Source: Paenibacillus xerothermodurans (GTDB taxonomy: Bacteria; Bacillota; Bacilli; Paenibacillales; NBRC-103111). Taken from it: DNA of 64,000 nucleotides. The DNA lies in NCBI RefSeq assembly GCF_002220865.2, contig NZ_NHRJ02000003.1:125244-189243 (forward strand), in the 5' to 3' direction. Within the stretch, counting starts at the first letter, position 1; the number at the start of each line of letters is the position of its first letter. Made by a program: the position numbers and the translations under genes. Under the pieces are notes generated by a model. That model did no database searches. It saw nothing but the letters and a program-made list of their open reading frames with translations, and was not told where the DNA came from. Positions 43,552-52,000 of the stretch are shown here, in pieces.

Positions 43552-44205
43552 ATGGCTCGTAATTCGTATTTTTCTCGCAAGCTGCACTCATTGCTCGGTG
43601 TCATTCCGGTCGGCTTTTTTCTGGTCGAGCATCTGATCACCAACTATAAGGCGTTCCAAGGCGGGCATGAAGCGTTCCTGGAAGAAGTACACTGGCTGCA
43701 TCAGTTGCCATTGGTATTGGCACTCGAGATTTTTGGGATCTGGCTGCCGCTGCTGTATCACGCAGTATACGGTCTGTATGTTGCTTATACCGCACGTAAT
43801 AACGTTTCCAATTACGGTTATTTCCGCAATCAGATGTTTTTTCTGCAGCGGGTGACGGGCGTTATTACATTCTTGTTCGTTGCTTGGCATTTCTTTGAAA
43901 CACGTTTTCAGATCACATTGGGTTTACCGCAGGATGAAATTGGTGTCCGTATGCATGAAATCGCTACAAATCCAATTAACTTTGTGCTGTACTGTATCGG
44001 GATCGTGGCTGCCGTGTTCCATTTCAGCAACGGAATGTGGTCGTTTCTGGTCAGCTGGGGCATTACGGTTGGACCGAAATCGCAGCGTGTGTCGACCTAT
44101 GTATGGATGGGCGTATTTGTAATCATGACTGTTATGTTTATTCTGTCGTTGACTGCATTCGTCGATCCGGATTTCCAATCTGTGCCGGAAATGGCGCAAG
44201 GTTAA
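43552..44205 (+). CDS. sdhC: Succinate dehydrogenase cytochrome b558 subunit SdhC
   Basis: A 217-residue membrane subunit with five hydrophobic segments and dihaem-type histidines at RKLHSLLGV, VEHLI, LYHAVYG, AWHFFE and FHFSNGMWSF. It anchors the enzyme and passes electrons to menaquinone. The ATG follows GGGGGGAAAGGAATTCA. sdhA starts 16 bases after its stop. Confidence 0.95.
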   Translation: MARNSYFSRKLHSLLGVIPVGFFLVEHLITNYKAFQGGHEAFLEEVHWLHQLPLVLALEIFGIWLPLLYHAVYGLYVAYTARNNVSNYGYFRNQMFFLQRVTGVITFLFVAWHFFETRFQITLGLPQDEIGVRMHEIATNPINFVLYCIGIVAAVFHFSNGMWSFLVSWGITVGPKSQRVSTYVWMGVFVIMTVMFILSLTAFVDPDFQSVPEMAQG

Positions 44206-44221
44206 GGGGGAGTGAGCAGCA

Positions 44222-45979
44222 ATGGCTAATTCAAAAGTAATCGTAGTTGGCGGAGGCCTGGCAGGCTTGATGGCTACTATCAAAGCCGCAGAAGCCGGGG
44301 TTCACGTTAACCTGTTTTCCTTAGTACCCGTGAAACGTTCCCACTCCGTATGTGCCCAAGGAGGAATCAACGGAGCTGTAAATACAAAAGGTGAAGGCGA
44401 CTCTACATGGGAGCATTTTGACGACACCGTGTACGGAGGCGACTTTCTTGCCAATCAACCGCCGGTCAAGGCGATGTGTGACGCCGCCCCAGGTATAATC
44501 CACTTGATGGACCGCATGGGCGTTATGTTTAACCGTACGCCGGAGGGCTTGCTCGATTTCCGCCGGTTCGGGGGTACACAGTATCACCGTACGGCTTTCG
44601 CCGGTGCCACTACCGGTCAACAGCTGTTGTATGCGTTGGATGAGCAGGTGCGGCGTTGGGAGACTGCCGGTCTTGTCACAAAATATGAGCATTACGAGTT
44701 TATGGGCGCCGTGTTGGATGACGATGGCGTATGCCGTGGTGTATCCGCGCAGGATCTGCGTTCTATGGAGGTCAAGACGTTGGCTGCAGACGCTGTTATT
44801 TTGGCTACCGGCGGCCCTGGTATCATCTTCGGTAAGACAACGAACTCCGTGATCAATACCGGTACGGCCGCAAGTGCTGTATACCAGCAGGGCGTTTATT
44901 ACGCAAATGGGGAGTTTATCCAAATCCACCCTACAGCGATTCCCGGCGATGACAAGCTGCGCTTGATGTCCGAGTCGGCGCGCGGTGAGGGCGGACGGAT
45001 TTGGACTTACAAGGACGGCAAACCTTGGTACTTCCTTGAGGAGAAGTATCCTGCGTATGGCAACCTGGTTCCCCGTGACATTGCAACGCGCGAAATTTTC
45101 GCTGTCTGCGTCGACCAGAAGCTCGGCATCAACGGCGAGAACATGGTTTATCTTGATTTGTCTCACAAGGATCCGAAGGAGCTTGACGTTAAGCTTGGCG
45201 GTATCATTGAGATTTACGAGAAGTTCATGGGGGACGATCCTCGCAAGATCCCTATGAAAATTTTCCCGGCCGTGCATTATTCGATGGGCGGTATGTGGAT
45301 TGATTTCAACCAAATGACCAACATCCCCGGCCTGTTTGCCTGCGGGGAGTGCGAATATCAGTATCACGGTGCAAACCGTCTGGGCGCGAACTCGCTGTTG
45401 TCCGCAATTTACGGCGGTATGGTGACCGGGCCGAAGGCGATCGAGTATATCAAAGGCTTGAGTAAGCATGCCGAAGATATTTCTTCGACTGTGTTCGAGC
45501 GAGAGCAGAAGAAACAAACGGACAAGTATGAAAGTCTGCTCAAAATGGACGGCACCGAGAACGCCTACGTTCTACATAAAGAACTGGGTGAGTGGATGAC
45601 TAACAACATGACGGTGGTACGTTACAACAAAAAGCTGCAGGAAACATTGGACAAAATTAACGAGCTCAAGCAGCGTTACCAGAAAATCAGCATGACCGAT
45701 ACGGCACGTTGGAATAACCAAGGCGTAGCGTTTACCCGACAGCTGTGGAACATGCTGGAGTTATCACAGGCAATGACTTTGGGTGCGTTGCAGCGGAACG
45801 AAAGCCGTGGCGCGCATTATAAGCCGGAATTCCCGGAACGTGATGACGAGAATTTCTTGAAAACCACCAAAGCCAAGTGGACTCCGGACGGACCGGTTAT
45901 CGAGTGGGAAGATGTGGACATCTCGCTGATTAAGCCTCGTAAACGCGACTACTCCACAGACAAGAAAGGAGGACATTAA
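44222..45979 (+). CDS. sdhA: Succinate dehydrogenase flavoprotein SdhA
   Basis: The 585-residue catalytic subunit that oxidises succinate to fumarate. FAD-binding VIVVGGGLAGLMATIKAAEA; the FAD-linked His lies in VPVKRSHSVCAQGGINGAVN; catalytic elements around HPTAIPGDDKLRLMSE and ARGEGG, and HYSMGGMWIDFNQMTNIPGLFACGE in the FAD domain. Full length for the Bacillus type. sdhB begins 2 bases after its stop. Confidence 0.97.
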   Translation: MANSKVIVVGGGLAGLMATIKAAEAGVHVNLFSLVPVKRSHSVCAQGGINGAVNTKGEGDSTWEHFDDTVYGGDFLANQPPVKAMCDAAPGIIHLMDRMGVMFNRTPEGLLDFRRFGGTQYHRTAFAGATTGQQLLYALDEQVRRWETAGLVTKYEHYEFMGAVLDDDGVCRGVSAQDLRSMEVKTLAADAVILATGGPGIIFGKTTNSVINTGTAASAVYQQGVYYANGEFIQIHPTAIPGDDKLRLMSESARGEGGRIWTYKDGKPWYFLEEKYPAYGNLVPRDIATREIFAVCVDQKLGINGENMVYLDLSHKDPKELDVKLGGIIEIYEKFMGDDPRKIPMKIFPAVHYSMGGMWIDFNQMTNIPGLFACGECEYQYHGANRLGANSLLSAIYGGMVTGPKAIEYIKGLSKHAEDISSTVFEREQKKQTDKYESLLKMDGTENAYVLHKELGEWMTNNMTVVRYNKKLQETLDKINELKQRYQKISMTDTARWNNQGVAFTRQLWNMLELSQAMTLGALQRNESRGAHYKPEFPERDDENFLKTTKAKWTPDGPVIEWEDVDISLIKPRKRDYSTDKKGGH

Positions 45980-45981
45980 TC

Positions 45982-46746
45982 ATGGCTGAAACAACTGCTG
46001 CTAACAAAAAGGTCAAATTCATCGTGACTCGTCAGGAGTCGCCTGAAAGCAAGCCGTACACGGAAGAGTTCGAAATCCCGTACCGGCCGAACATGAATGT
46101 GATCAGCGCACTGATGGAGGTTCAGCGCAATCCGGTTAACGCGAACGGGAATAAGACAACGCCGGTATGCTGGGAATCCAACTGCTTGGAGGAAGTCTGC
46201 GGAGCATGTTCCATGGTGATCAACGGCAAGCCCCGCCAAGCTTGTTCCGCTCTGATCGATAAACTGGAACAGCCGGTTCGTATTGCTCCTATGAGCACAT
46301 TCCCGGTCGTGCGCGACCTTGTGATTAACCGCGAACGGATGTTTAACGCGCTGAAGAAAGTCAAAGCGTGGATTCCGATCGACGGCACATATGATCTTGG
46401 TCCTGGTCCTCGCATGGCCGAGTCGAAGCGCCAGTGGGCGTATGAATTGTCCAAATGTATGACATGCGGAGTATGCCTTGAGTCCTGTCCTAACGTGAAC
46501 GACAAAACCGACTTTATCGGACCTGCGGCGATTTCTCAAGTTCGTTTGTTCAATGCACACCCTACCGGGGAGATGAACGCAGAGGAGCGTCTGGATGCAC
46601 TAATGACGGACGGCGGAATTGAAGGCTGCGGTAACTCGCAGAACTGCGTAAGTTCGTGTCCGAAGGGCATTCCATTGACCACATCGATTGCAGCAATGAA
46701 CAAGGATACCACCAAGCACTTATTCAAAAAATGGTTGGGAATGTGA
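45982..46746 (+). CDS. sdhB: Succinate dehydrogenase iron-sulfur subunit SdhB
   Basis: A 254-residue protein that carries electrons from FAD to the cytochrome subunit. The 2Fe-2S ligands are in CWESNCLEEVCGACSM and QAC, the 4Fe-4S ligands in CMTCGVCLESCPN and the third cluster in CGNSQNCVSSCPKGIPL. Third and last gene of the operon; a terminator follows. Confidence 0.97.
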   Translation: MAETTAANKKVKFIVTRQESPESKPYTEEFEIPYRPNMNVISALMEVQRNPVNANGNKTTPVCWESNCLEEVCGACSMVINGKPRQACSALIDKLEQPVRIAPMSTFPVVRDLVINRERMFNALKKVKAWIPIDGTYDLGPGPRMAESKRQWAYELSKCMTCGVCLESCPNVNDKTDFIGPAAISQVRLFNAHPTGEMNAEERLDALMTDGGIEGCGNSQNCVSSCPKGIPLTTSIAAMNKDTTKHLFKKWLGM

Positions 46747-46753
46747 GATAAAC

Positions 46754-46797
46754 AATCCTCGTACAGTCCCGGCTTGTCCGGCTGCGCGAGGATTTTT
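46754..46797 (+). terminator. Terminator of sdhCAB
   Basis: AATCCTCG and CGAGGATT arms with an inner CCGG/CCGG stem, then TTTGTT. Confidence 0.85.
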
Positions 46798-46917
46798 GTT
46801 TGGTAACAGATTGGTGCGCGCTCTTGGCTGTATTAGATGTGTAACATATGAATAACAAACTATTAAGTTTAGCTGGTGGTTAAATGAGGGCGGGGCTTTC
46901 TCACGTGAATACAACAA

Positions 46918-46957
46918 CTCCCCCAGTCATCAACTCGCATGTTGATGACTGGGGGAG
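46918..46957. terminator. Perfect 17-bp inverted repeat, probable second terminator
   Basis: CTCCCCCAGTCATCAAC - TCGCAT - GTTGATGACTGGGGGAG, no mismatch, followed by CTTTGTG (weak T tract) and preceded by ACAACAA. No gene lies between it and the sdh terminator, so what it would terminate is unclear. The rest of the 330-base gap is empty. Confidence 0.55.
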
Positions 46958-47075
46958 CTTTGTGTTCGATGTGGGGACTTTGCGTGACTGACCACTGGTC
47001 GATGCGTTGGTGTTACTTGCATGGTTGGCCGTGAAGAAATGTGGTCATGACTGCGGGCGGCCAATCACTATATGT

Positions 47076-48041
47076 TTAATGGTACTGCGTAATTTCTGGT
47101 TTAATTCTTGTCTCTTCCCGGTGGCGCAAGAACTCTTTGCCGTAGTCCCCGTGAGGGTGAATGTTGGCATGCTCCATCTGGATGGTGGAATGCTTGATGC
47201 CATATTTTTGCTCAAGTGTCTCGTTGATTGCAAGAATGATACAGAAAGGCTGGATCTTCTCGTCGATGAAAACATGCGCTGTGAGCGAGTAATGATCGGA
47301 GGAAATAGCCCAAAGATGCATTTCATGCACGTCTTCCACACCTTCGACTGCGGCGATCGCCGCACGTATCTCATCCAGGTCATAGCGGGAAGGCACGGAT
47401 TCCATTAGTATCATGTATGCTTCTTTGATAATTTTCCATCCGCCGGCAAAGATGATCGCACCAATCACCATACTGATTAACGGGTCGAACCATAGTAGGC
47501 CGGTAAAATAGATAATGACGGCTGAGACGATAACCCCGATCGAACTTAACAGGTCACCGATAAAATGCCACAAGGCGCTTTGCACGTTCAAGTTTTCTTC
47601 TTCTTTGATGCTGCGACTCAGCACTAATGTCAGGACCAGGTTGACCACCAACCCGACCGAAGCGATTAGCATCATCAGTTGGAAACCGATTGGTTCGGGA
47701 TTGAAGACACGGCGTACAGCTTCGATAAAGATACCTATCGCTATGATCGCGAGAGCCAGCCCGTTCAGGAATGACGCTACGATCTCGAACCGCAGGTAGC
47801 CGAATGTGAATCTCGCATTGGGCGGCCGTGTCGCCAAATATATGGCCAGCATGCTCAGGCCCAGAGCGAACACATCGGATATCATATGCGCTGAATCGGA
47901 CAACAGAGCCAAAGAGTTGGAAAGTAGTCCGCCGATAATCTCAACAATTGTAAAAAATAAGGTCAACAACAGCGTTATCCATAAAGTCCTCTTGGATTTC
48001 GTCTGCTCTTTGACGTGATGCAGATGGTGGTAATCATACAT
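47076..48041 (-). CDS. Cation diffusion facilitator metal exporter
   Basis: A 321-residue CDF family protein with six membrane helices and a cytoplasmic C-terminal domain from about residue 215. The metal-site pairs are in SDSAHMISD (helix 2) and ALWHFIGDLLSS (helix 5), the HxxxD form of zinc-type CDFs such as CzcD. The N-terminus is His-rich (DYHHLHHVKE), as in CzcD. It exports zinc, cobalt or cadmium in exchange for protons. The direction of regulation may lie in the repeated elements about 90-150 bases upstream. Confidence 0.9.
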   Translation of the reverse strand: MYDYHHLHHVKEQTKSKRTLWITLLLTLFFTIVEIIGGLLSNSLALLSDSAHMISDVFALGLSMLAIYLATRPPNARFTFGYLRFEIVASFLNGLALAIIAIGIFIEAVRRVFNPEPIGFQLMMLIASVGLVVNLVLTLVLSRSIKEEENLNVQSALWHFIGDLLSSIGVIVSAVIIYFTGLLWFDPLISMVIGAIIFAGGWKIIKEAYMILMESVPSRYDLDEIRAAIAAVEGVEDVHEMHLWAISSDHYSLTAHVFIDEKIQPFCIILAINETLEQKYGIKHSTIQMEHANIHPHGDYGKEFLRHREETRIKPEITQYH

Positions 48042-48129
48042 AATGGTTCACCTCAGTATGCAATTTGCTATTATGCTTCGGATTATACGTCAAGGTCGGA
48101 ATTTTGGCAAATACTTTAATTGAAAGCGT

Positions 48130-48189
48130 TTATCAGTGTTTTGAGAGCAATTATCACTCGTTTGAGAAGTTTTATCAGTTATTTGAGAG
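48130..48189. repeat. Three 18-bp elements with exact 21-bp spacing
   Basis: TTATCAGTGTTTTGAGAG (48130-48147), TTATCACTCGTTTGAGAA (48151-48168) and TTATCAGTTATTTGAGAG (48172-48189). TTATCA and TTTGAGA are kept in all three. The period of 21 bases is two helical turns, as for arrayed protein-binding sites. A half-element TTTCTCAA follows on the other strand. Confidence 0.85.
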
Positions 48190-48216
48190 TTTTTCTCAAC
48201 AATACAAGCCGGGGAA

Positions 48217-48230
48217 GGAAAACGCTTACA
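48217..48230. promoter_or_regulatory. cre-like site
   Basis: GGAAAACGCTTACA, reverse complement TGTAAGCGTTTTCC, one base from the CcpA consensus. It lies 176 bases upstream of the CDF gene start and 325 upstream of the Thg1-like gene. Confidence 0.4.
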
Positions 48231-48327
48231 AATTTGTTACATAACTGAAACATACGTGTTACGGATTTAACATGTTGTTTGTGTAATATAATAAGCAAGA
48301 CCCCCTTTTTTAATATAAAACCTTTCA

Positions 48328-48358
48328 GGCCCGCCCCGTTGGCGGGTCTCTTTTTTTG
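48328..48358 (+). terminator. Stand-alone terminator in the CDF/Thg1 gap
   Basis: GGCCCGCC-CCGTT-GGCGGGTC then TCTTTTTTT. A TATAAT element lies at 48287-48292, about 40 bases upstream, so a very short transcript could end here. No gene fits between. Confidence 0.8.
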
Positions 48359-48554
48359 TCCCCGCCCACCGCCATTAACGTCACATTATCGTATGACTGC
48401 GAACGTCATCGGGTGAAAAGTTGGCGACGATCACGACTCTTCTAAAATAACCTAAACACATCAAAAATGTTTCCAGGTACACACACGCCTTGATTATGAG
48501 ATAGGAGCAGTTGGCTTACACTAGTAATATTCGAATCAGGAAGGGGACGGTTGC

Positions 48555-49292
48555 GTGAACAGAGACGAGTTCGGCAATCGCATGAAGGGGTATGAGAATG
48601 TGTTTCGGCACAGCTTACCGCGGCGGCTGCCTGTGCTGCTTAGAATCGACGGCTCGCATTTCCACACATACACGCGCGGTATGGGGAAGCCTTTTGACGA
48701 ACGGTTGACGAATGCGCTATGGGAAACCTGCAAATACCTTGCGCAGAACATTATGGGCTGTAAGATCATTTACCACCAAAGCGATGAGATTTCTGTTCTC
48801 ATTACCAACTACGACAAAATTAGCACGCAATCTTGGTTTGATAATAACATTCAGAAAATGGTGTCCGTCTCAGCATCCCTGGCCGCGGCTAAGTTCAACG
48901 ACGAGATCAAAAAAATCTACCCGGACAAAGAGCTTGCTGTTTTCGACAGCAGGGCATGGGTGCTGCCTCAGGACGAAGTTACGAATTACTTCATATGGCG
49001 CCAGCAGGACGCTATGAAGAATAGCATCTCGATGGTGGCTCAGGCGCATTTTCCGCATCAGGAGCTGCAGGGGCTCGGCGGCGGGGCCATGAAGGCAAAG
49101 CTGCTGAGGGAGAAGGATATTATTTGGGAAGATATACCCATATGGCAAAGGCGCGGAATCTGTGTAACCAAACAGTTTTATTTTAAAGGGGAAGCGCAGA
49201 GGAGCCAGTGGGAGGTCGACCCGCAGACACCGGTGTTTTCGGAAAACCGGGACTATATTGACCGTTACGTATACCTCGATAAGGGTGAGTAA
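48555..49292 (+). CDS. Thg1-like protein (3'-5' RNA polymerase / tRNA-His guanylyltransferase family)
   Basis: A 245-residue member of the Thg1 family, which adds nucleotides to the 5' end of tRNA in the reverse direction. The palm-domain metal ligands are D32 in LRIDGSHFH and D77 in YHQSDEISVL; the family motif around KMVSVSASLAAAKFN is also present. In bacteria the G-1 of tRNA-His is gene-encoded, so Thg1-like proteins (TLPs) are thought to repair truncated 5' ends of tRNAs with a template, as shown for the Bacillus thuringiensis enzyme. The GTG start follows AAGGGGACG. A kinase-like gene follows with 1 base between stop and start. Confidence 0.9.
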   Translation: MNRDEFGNRMKGYENVFRHSLPRRLPVLLRIDGSHFHTYTRGMGKPFDERLTNALWETCKYLAQNIMGCKIIYHQSDEISVLITNYDKISTQSWFDNNIQKMVSVSASLAAAKFNDEIKKIYPDKELAVFDSRAWVLPQDEVTNYFIWRQQDAMKNSISMVAQAHFPHQELQGLGGGAMKAKLLREKDIIWEDIPIWQRRGICVTKQFYFKGEAQRSQWEVDPQTPVFSENRDYIDRYVYLDKGE

Positions 49293-49293
49293 T

Positions 49294-49734
49294 ATGGAGT
49301 GTGTCATTTTTGTAGGCATTCAAGCTTCGGGCAAATCCACTTTCTATAAAGAGAAATTTTTTAACACACATATGAGGATTAATTTGGACATGCTCAAGAC
49401 GAGGCATCGGGAGAACATCTATTTGGCAGCGGGTTTTCAGGCGAAGCAGCCTTTTGTGGTGGACAATACGAACGCAACCATCGAGCACAGAAAAAAGTAC
49501 ATTGAGCTGGCCAAGCAGCAAAAATTTAAGATAATCGGATATTACTTCGAGCCGGATTATGCGCAATCTATTAAACGAAACAATGCTCGCACAGGCAAGG
49601 AGAAAGTGCCGGTGGTGGGCATCAGCAGTGTGATGAAAAAATTGCAGGCACCCAATTGGAACGAGGGTTTTGATGAGTTGTATCGGGTGACGAGCGAAAA
49701 TGGACAGTTTTATGTCGAGCGGATGGGAGAGTGA
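49294..49734 (+). CDS. Polynucleotide-kinase-like P-loop protein
   Basis: A 146-residue P-loop protein. Walker A GIQASGKST (8-16), then D32-x-L-K-x-R (LDMLKTRHR), D57 in VVDNTNATIEHRKKYIELAK (55-74) and a lid with R95, R100 and VP (KRNNARTGKEKVP). This order is that of the T4 Pnkp kinase domain (D-x3-R, 'DTNLNPERR', 'KRNSKRGTKAVP'), from memory. It would transfer phosphate from ATP to a 5'-OH end. The ATG is 1 base past the stop of the Thg1-like gene and its site AAGGGTGAG lies inside that gene, so the two are translated together. Nothing else in the unit. Confidence 0.8.
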   Translation: MECVIFVGIQASGKSTFYKEKFFNTHMRINLDMLKTRHRENIYLAAGFQAKQPFVVDNTNATIEHRKKYIELAKQQKFKIIGYYFEPDYAQSIKRNNARTGKEKVPVVGISSVMKKLQAPNWNEGFDELYRVTSENGQFYVERMGE

Positions 49735-50129
49735 GAGTTATGCTGTAGCTCTCTTTGGCGCCGCCTGAGAGCGGCTGAACGATTCTCGCAGGTGCAGCTG
49801 ATCTGAGGTTATCGCAATAATGCTGTGCGGAGCAGGCATCAGAAGCAAGGTGCGACGACGTCGCGCTACCGTTGTCTGGAAATAGCGAACGCCAGCGTGG
49901 AAGAAAACTGGATCGAAACACGGCAGCTGAATGTGGAGGCGCCGTTGGGATGCCACTCATCGCATCCTGGGGCTGAAGTAGGCCTAGGCACGGCCTCTGC
50001 TTCCGCCTGCGTGACGTTCCACGCAGCGGTGGGCGTGTGCTCCCAACACGACGTTGCAGTACCGCGATTGCGCTCCTGGGAACACCCATCGGGCAGTTGC
50101 GGTTGGCGCCGGACAGCGTCACAGACGGA
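49735..50129. other. Gene-free stretch
   Basis: About 395 bases between two convergent units. Moderately GC-rich; frames are open on both strands but have neither ribosome sites nor motifs. No terminator-like stem with a T run was seen after the kinase gene. Confidence 0.5.
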
Positions 50130-50981
50130 CTAATGCGCTGGAGTTCGCACCGACTTTTTATACTGCTCGGGGGTTAAGCCAACCTGTTTTTTGAAGATGC
50201 GGCTGAAATGTGCAAGATGTTTAAATCCGACCTGGAAACACACTTCAGTGACCGAAAGCGCAGGGTCGAGTATGAATTGGATTTTGGCCTGGTTGATCCG
50301 ACGCTGGTACAAGAAATCGAAGATGGTCACGCCTGTAATTTCTTTGAACATTTTGGATAAATAAAATTTGCTGAGATGCAGATGCTGCTGCAGCTGTTCC
50401 AGGTGGAGGTCTTCCGTATAGTTGCGTTCGATGAATGAAATAATGCGTTGGACGGTTTTTTCTTTTTCCGAAGGTAAATCGACCAAATCTTTCAACGGTG
50501 TCTGGCAGTGCTCGTAGATGAAGTAGAGGAAGTCAACGAACGCAAGAAGAAAGCGGTTATAGCCGATCTGATCGCGTCTTATGTACTGGCTGTGCATGCC
50601 TTGGAGCATCTGTTCCGCCTCATCCTTCGCCGAGCCGCGGAAGCTGATCCGGTAATTTCCAAGCTCTTCGAACGGCTGCAAAATGTTTACCGCATGCTGG
50701 GGCTCCAAGAATGGTTGCAGTGCGGCCGGATTGTAGTGCACGATGGAACGGATGTAGTCCACGCAAGGATCGGTTTTGGCACAGTGCAGCGTCATCCCGT
50801 TCATCAAAATGAGATCCCCCGGAGACAGGGAATAGATTTTGTCACCGATGAGATAGTTGCAGGATCCTGAATGGAAATAGTATACCTCGTATCTCGAGTG
50901 CGAGTGGAAAATGGGTTCAATCGGGCTGTTGTTTCGATAGTTGAACTGGATGGAGTCTGTATAGGCCGCAAAAAGGGACAT
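50130..50981 (-). CDS. AraC family regulator with cupin sensor domain
   Basis: A 283-residue regulator: an N-terminal cupin-like ligand domain (HSHSRYEVYYFHSGSCNYLI, GDLILMNGMTLHCA) and a C-terminal AraC double helix-turn-helix (LHLEQLQQHLHLSKFYLSKM and VCFQVGFKHLAHFSRIFKKQ, ending GLTPEQYKK). The ATG at 50981 is 7 bases after GGGAGAG; a 35-residue upstream extension has no support. Such regulators usually sense sugars; there is no obvious sugar gene next to it, as its neighbours are the kinase-like gene and mqnP. Confidence 0.88.
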   Translation of the reverse strand: MSLFAAYTDSIQFNYRNNSPIEPIFHSHSRYEVYYFHSGSCNYLIGDKIYSLSPGDLILMNGMTLHCAKTDPCVDYIRSIVHYNPAALQPFLEPQHAVNILQPFEELGNYRISFRGSAKDEAEQMLQGMHSQYIRRDQIGYNRFLLAFVDFLYFIYEHCQTPLKDLVDLPSEKEKTVQRIISFIERNYTEDLHLEQLQQHLHLSKFYLSKMFKEITGVTIFDFLYQRRINQAKIQFILDPALSVTEVCFQVGFKHLAHFSRIFKKQVGLTPEQYKKSVRTPAH

Positions 50982-51090
50982 AGGCTCGCTCTCCCACCAA
51001 AAATGTATGATGATCCCAGCATACCATGCCTGTCGGGGCAGGACAATGCAAGCGCTGCCGAAAAAATCATTTATACTGCAGCACATGGAA

Positions 51091-51114
51091 AAGACCCCGC
51101 AGCGGCAGGGTCTT
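51091..51114 (-). terminator. Terminator of mqnP
   Basis: AAGACCC-CGCAGCGGCA-GGGTCTT, T run (TTTTCC) on the minus strand. Confidence 0.85.
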
Positions 51115-51130
51115 ACGGAAAACGTCCTTT

Positions 51131-52000
51131 TTACAGTATGTTTACCAACACATTGGCAAAAGTGAAAATGAACGCCACTGATGCGATGTAGCTATTAATT
51201 GTAAAGAACGCCGTGTGAATGTTAGACATATCGTCCGGCTTGACCAAGCGGTGCTCCATTATGAGCAGAATTGCTATTAACACGACCCCTACGTAATAAA
51301 TCCAGCCTAGATCGATGACTTGTGGCAGGCTGAGGAACAAAATAATAGTCAAGATATGAAGTGCTTTTGCGATAAGTAAAGCATTTTTCACGCCGAATCT
51401 GGCAGGGATGGAGTGCAGTCTATGGGCCCTATCGAACTCTACATCCTGACAGGCGTAAATGATATCAAAACCTGCAATCCATACGGCCACAATGCCGCCT
51501 AGAATCCACGCCGCCGGGTGAAAATCTCCGGTAACTGCAATCCAGCCGCCGAGAGCGGCCAGAGCATCCGTGACGCCGAGCACGATATGGCATGTCCATG
51601 TGTACCGTTTGGCATACGAATAACCGACAAGAAAAACTACGGCAATCGGCAGCAGCTTGAAGCATAAGTCATTCAACGCCCAAGCTGAAATCATTAACAC
51701 AACCAGAGATACGGTCGAAAAGATGACTGCTTCCGTCACCGACACAATCCCTCTTGGAATTTCCCGGTTTGATGTTCGCGGGTTCTTTGCGTCAATCGCA
51801 CGGTCTATCAATCGGTTCAACGCCATCGCAGAACTTCTCGCACCGACCATCGCCAAAGTCACCCAAAAAAATACACGCCAGGACGGCAGAGTGCCATAGG
51901 CTTGAAAACTGGCTAAAATCATCCCCAGATATGCGTAGGGTAAAGCAAAGATCGTATGTTCGAACTTGACCAGACGTCCGAACTTTACTAGTACATTCAC
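51131..52000 (-). CDS. mqnP: UbiA family prenyltransferase, probable MqnP
   Basis: A 289-residue membrane prenyltransferase with eight or so helices. The two Asp-rich motifs are NRLIDRAIDAKNPRT (N-x3-D-x3-D) and DVEFDRAHR (D-x3-D). It attaches the isoprenoid chain to an aromatic acid. Sequence features such as KFEHTIFALPYAYLGM, NREIPRGIVS and CQDVEFDRAHRLHSIPARFG are those of the group annotated as 4-hydroxybenzoate octaprenyltransferase/MqnP in futalosine-pathway bacteria, and the window has other mqn genes. The start is a GTG at 52000, set by GGAGGAG 5 bases upstream. Confidence 0.82.
   Translation of the reverse strand: MNVLVKFGRLVKFEHTIFALPYAYLGMILASFQAYGTLPSWRVFFWVTLAMVGARSSAMALNRLIDRAIDAKNPRTSNREIPRGIVSVTEAVIFSTVSLVVLMISAWALNDLCFKLLPIAVVFLVGYSYAKRYTWTCHIVLGVTDALAALGGWIAVTGDFHPAAWILGGIVAVWIAGFDIIYACQDVEFDRAHRLHSIPARFGVKNALLIAKALHILTIILFLSLPQVIDLGWIYYVGVVLIAILLIMEHRLVKPDDMSNIHTAFFTINSYIASVAFIFTFANVLVNIL

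Noticed and set aside
44321-45517. 398-codon open frame on the minus strand
   Set aside because: Antisense to sdhA, whose protein is unmistakable.
48121-48135. Second cre-like site TGAAAGCGTTTATCA
   Set aside because: It contains one extra base relative to the consensus, so the half-sites are out of register; the overlap with the 21-bp elements explains it better.
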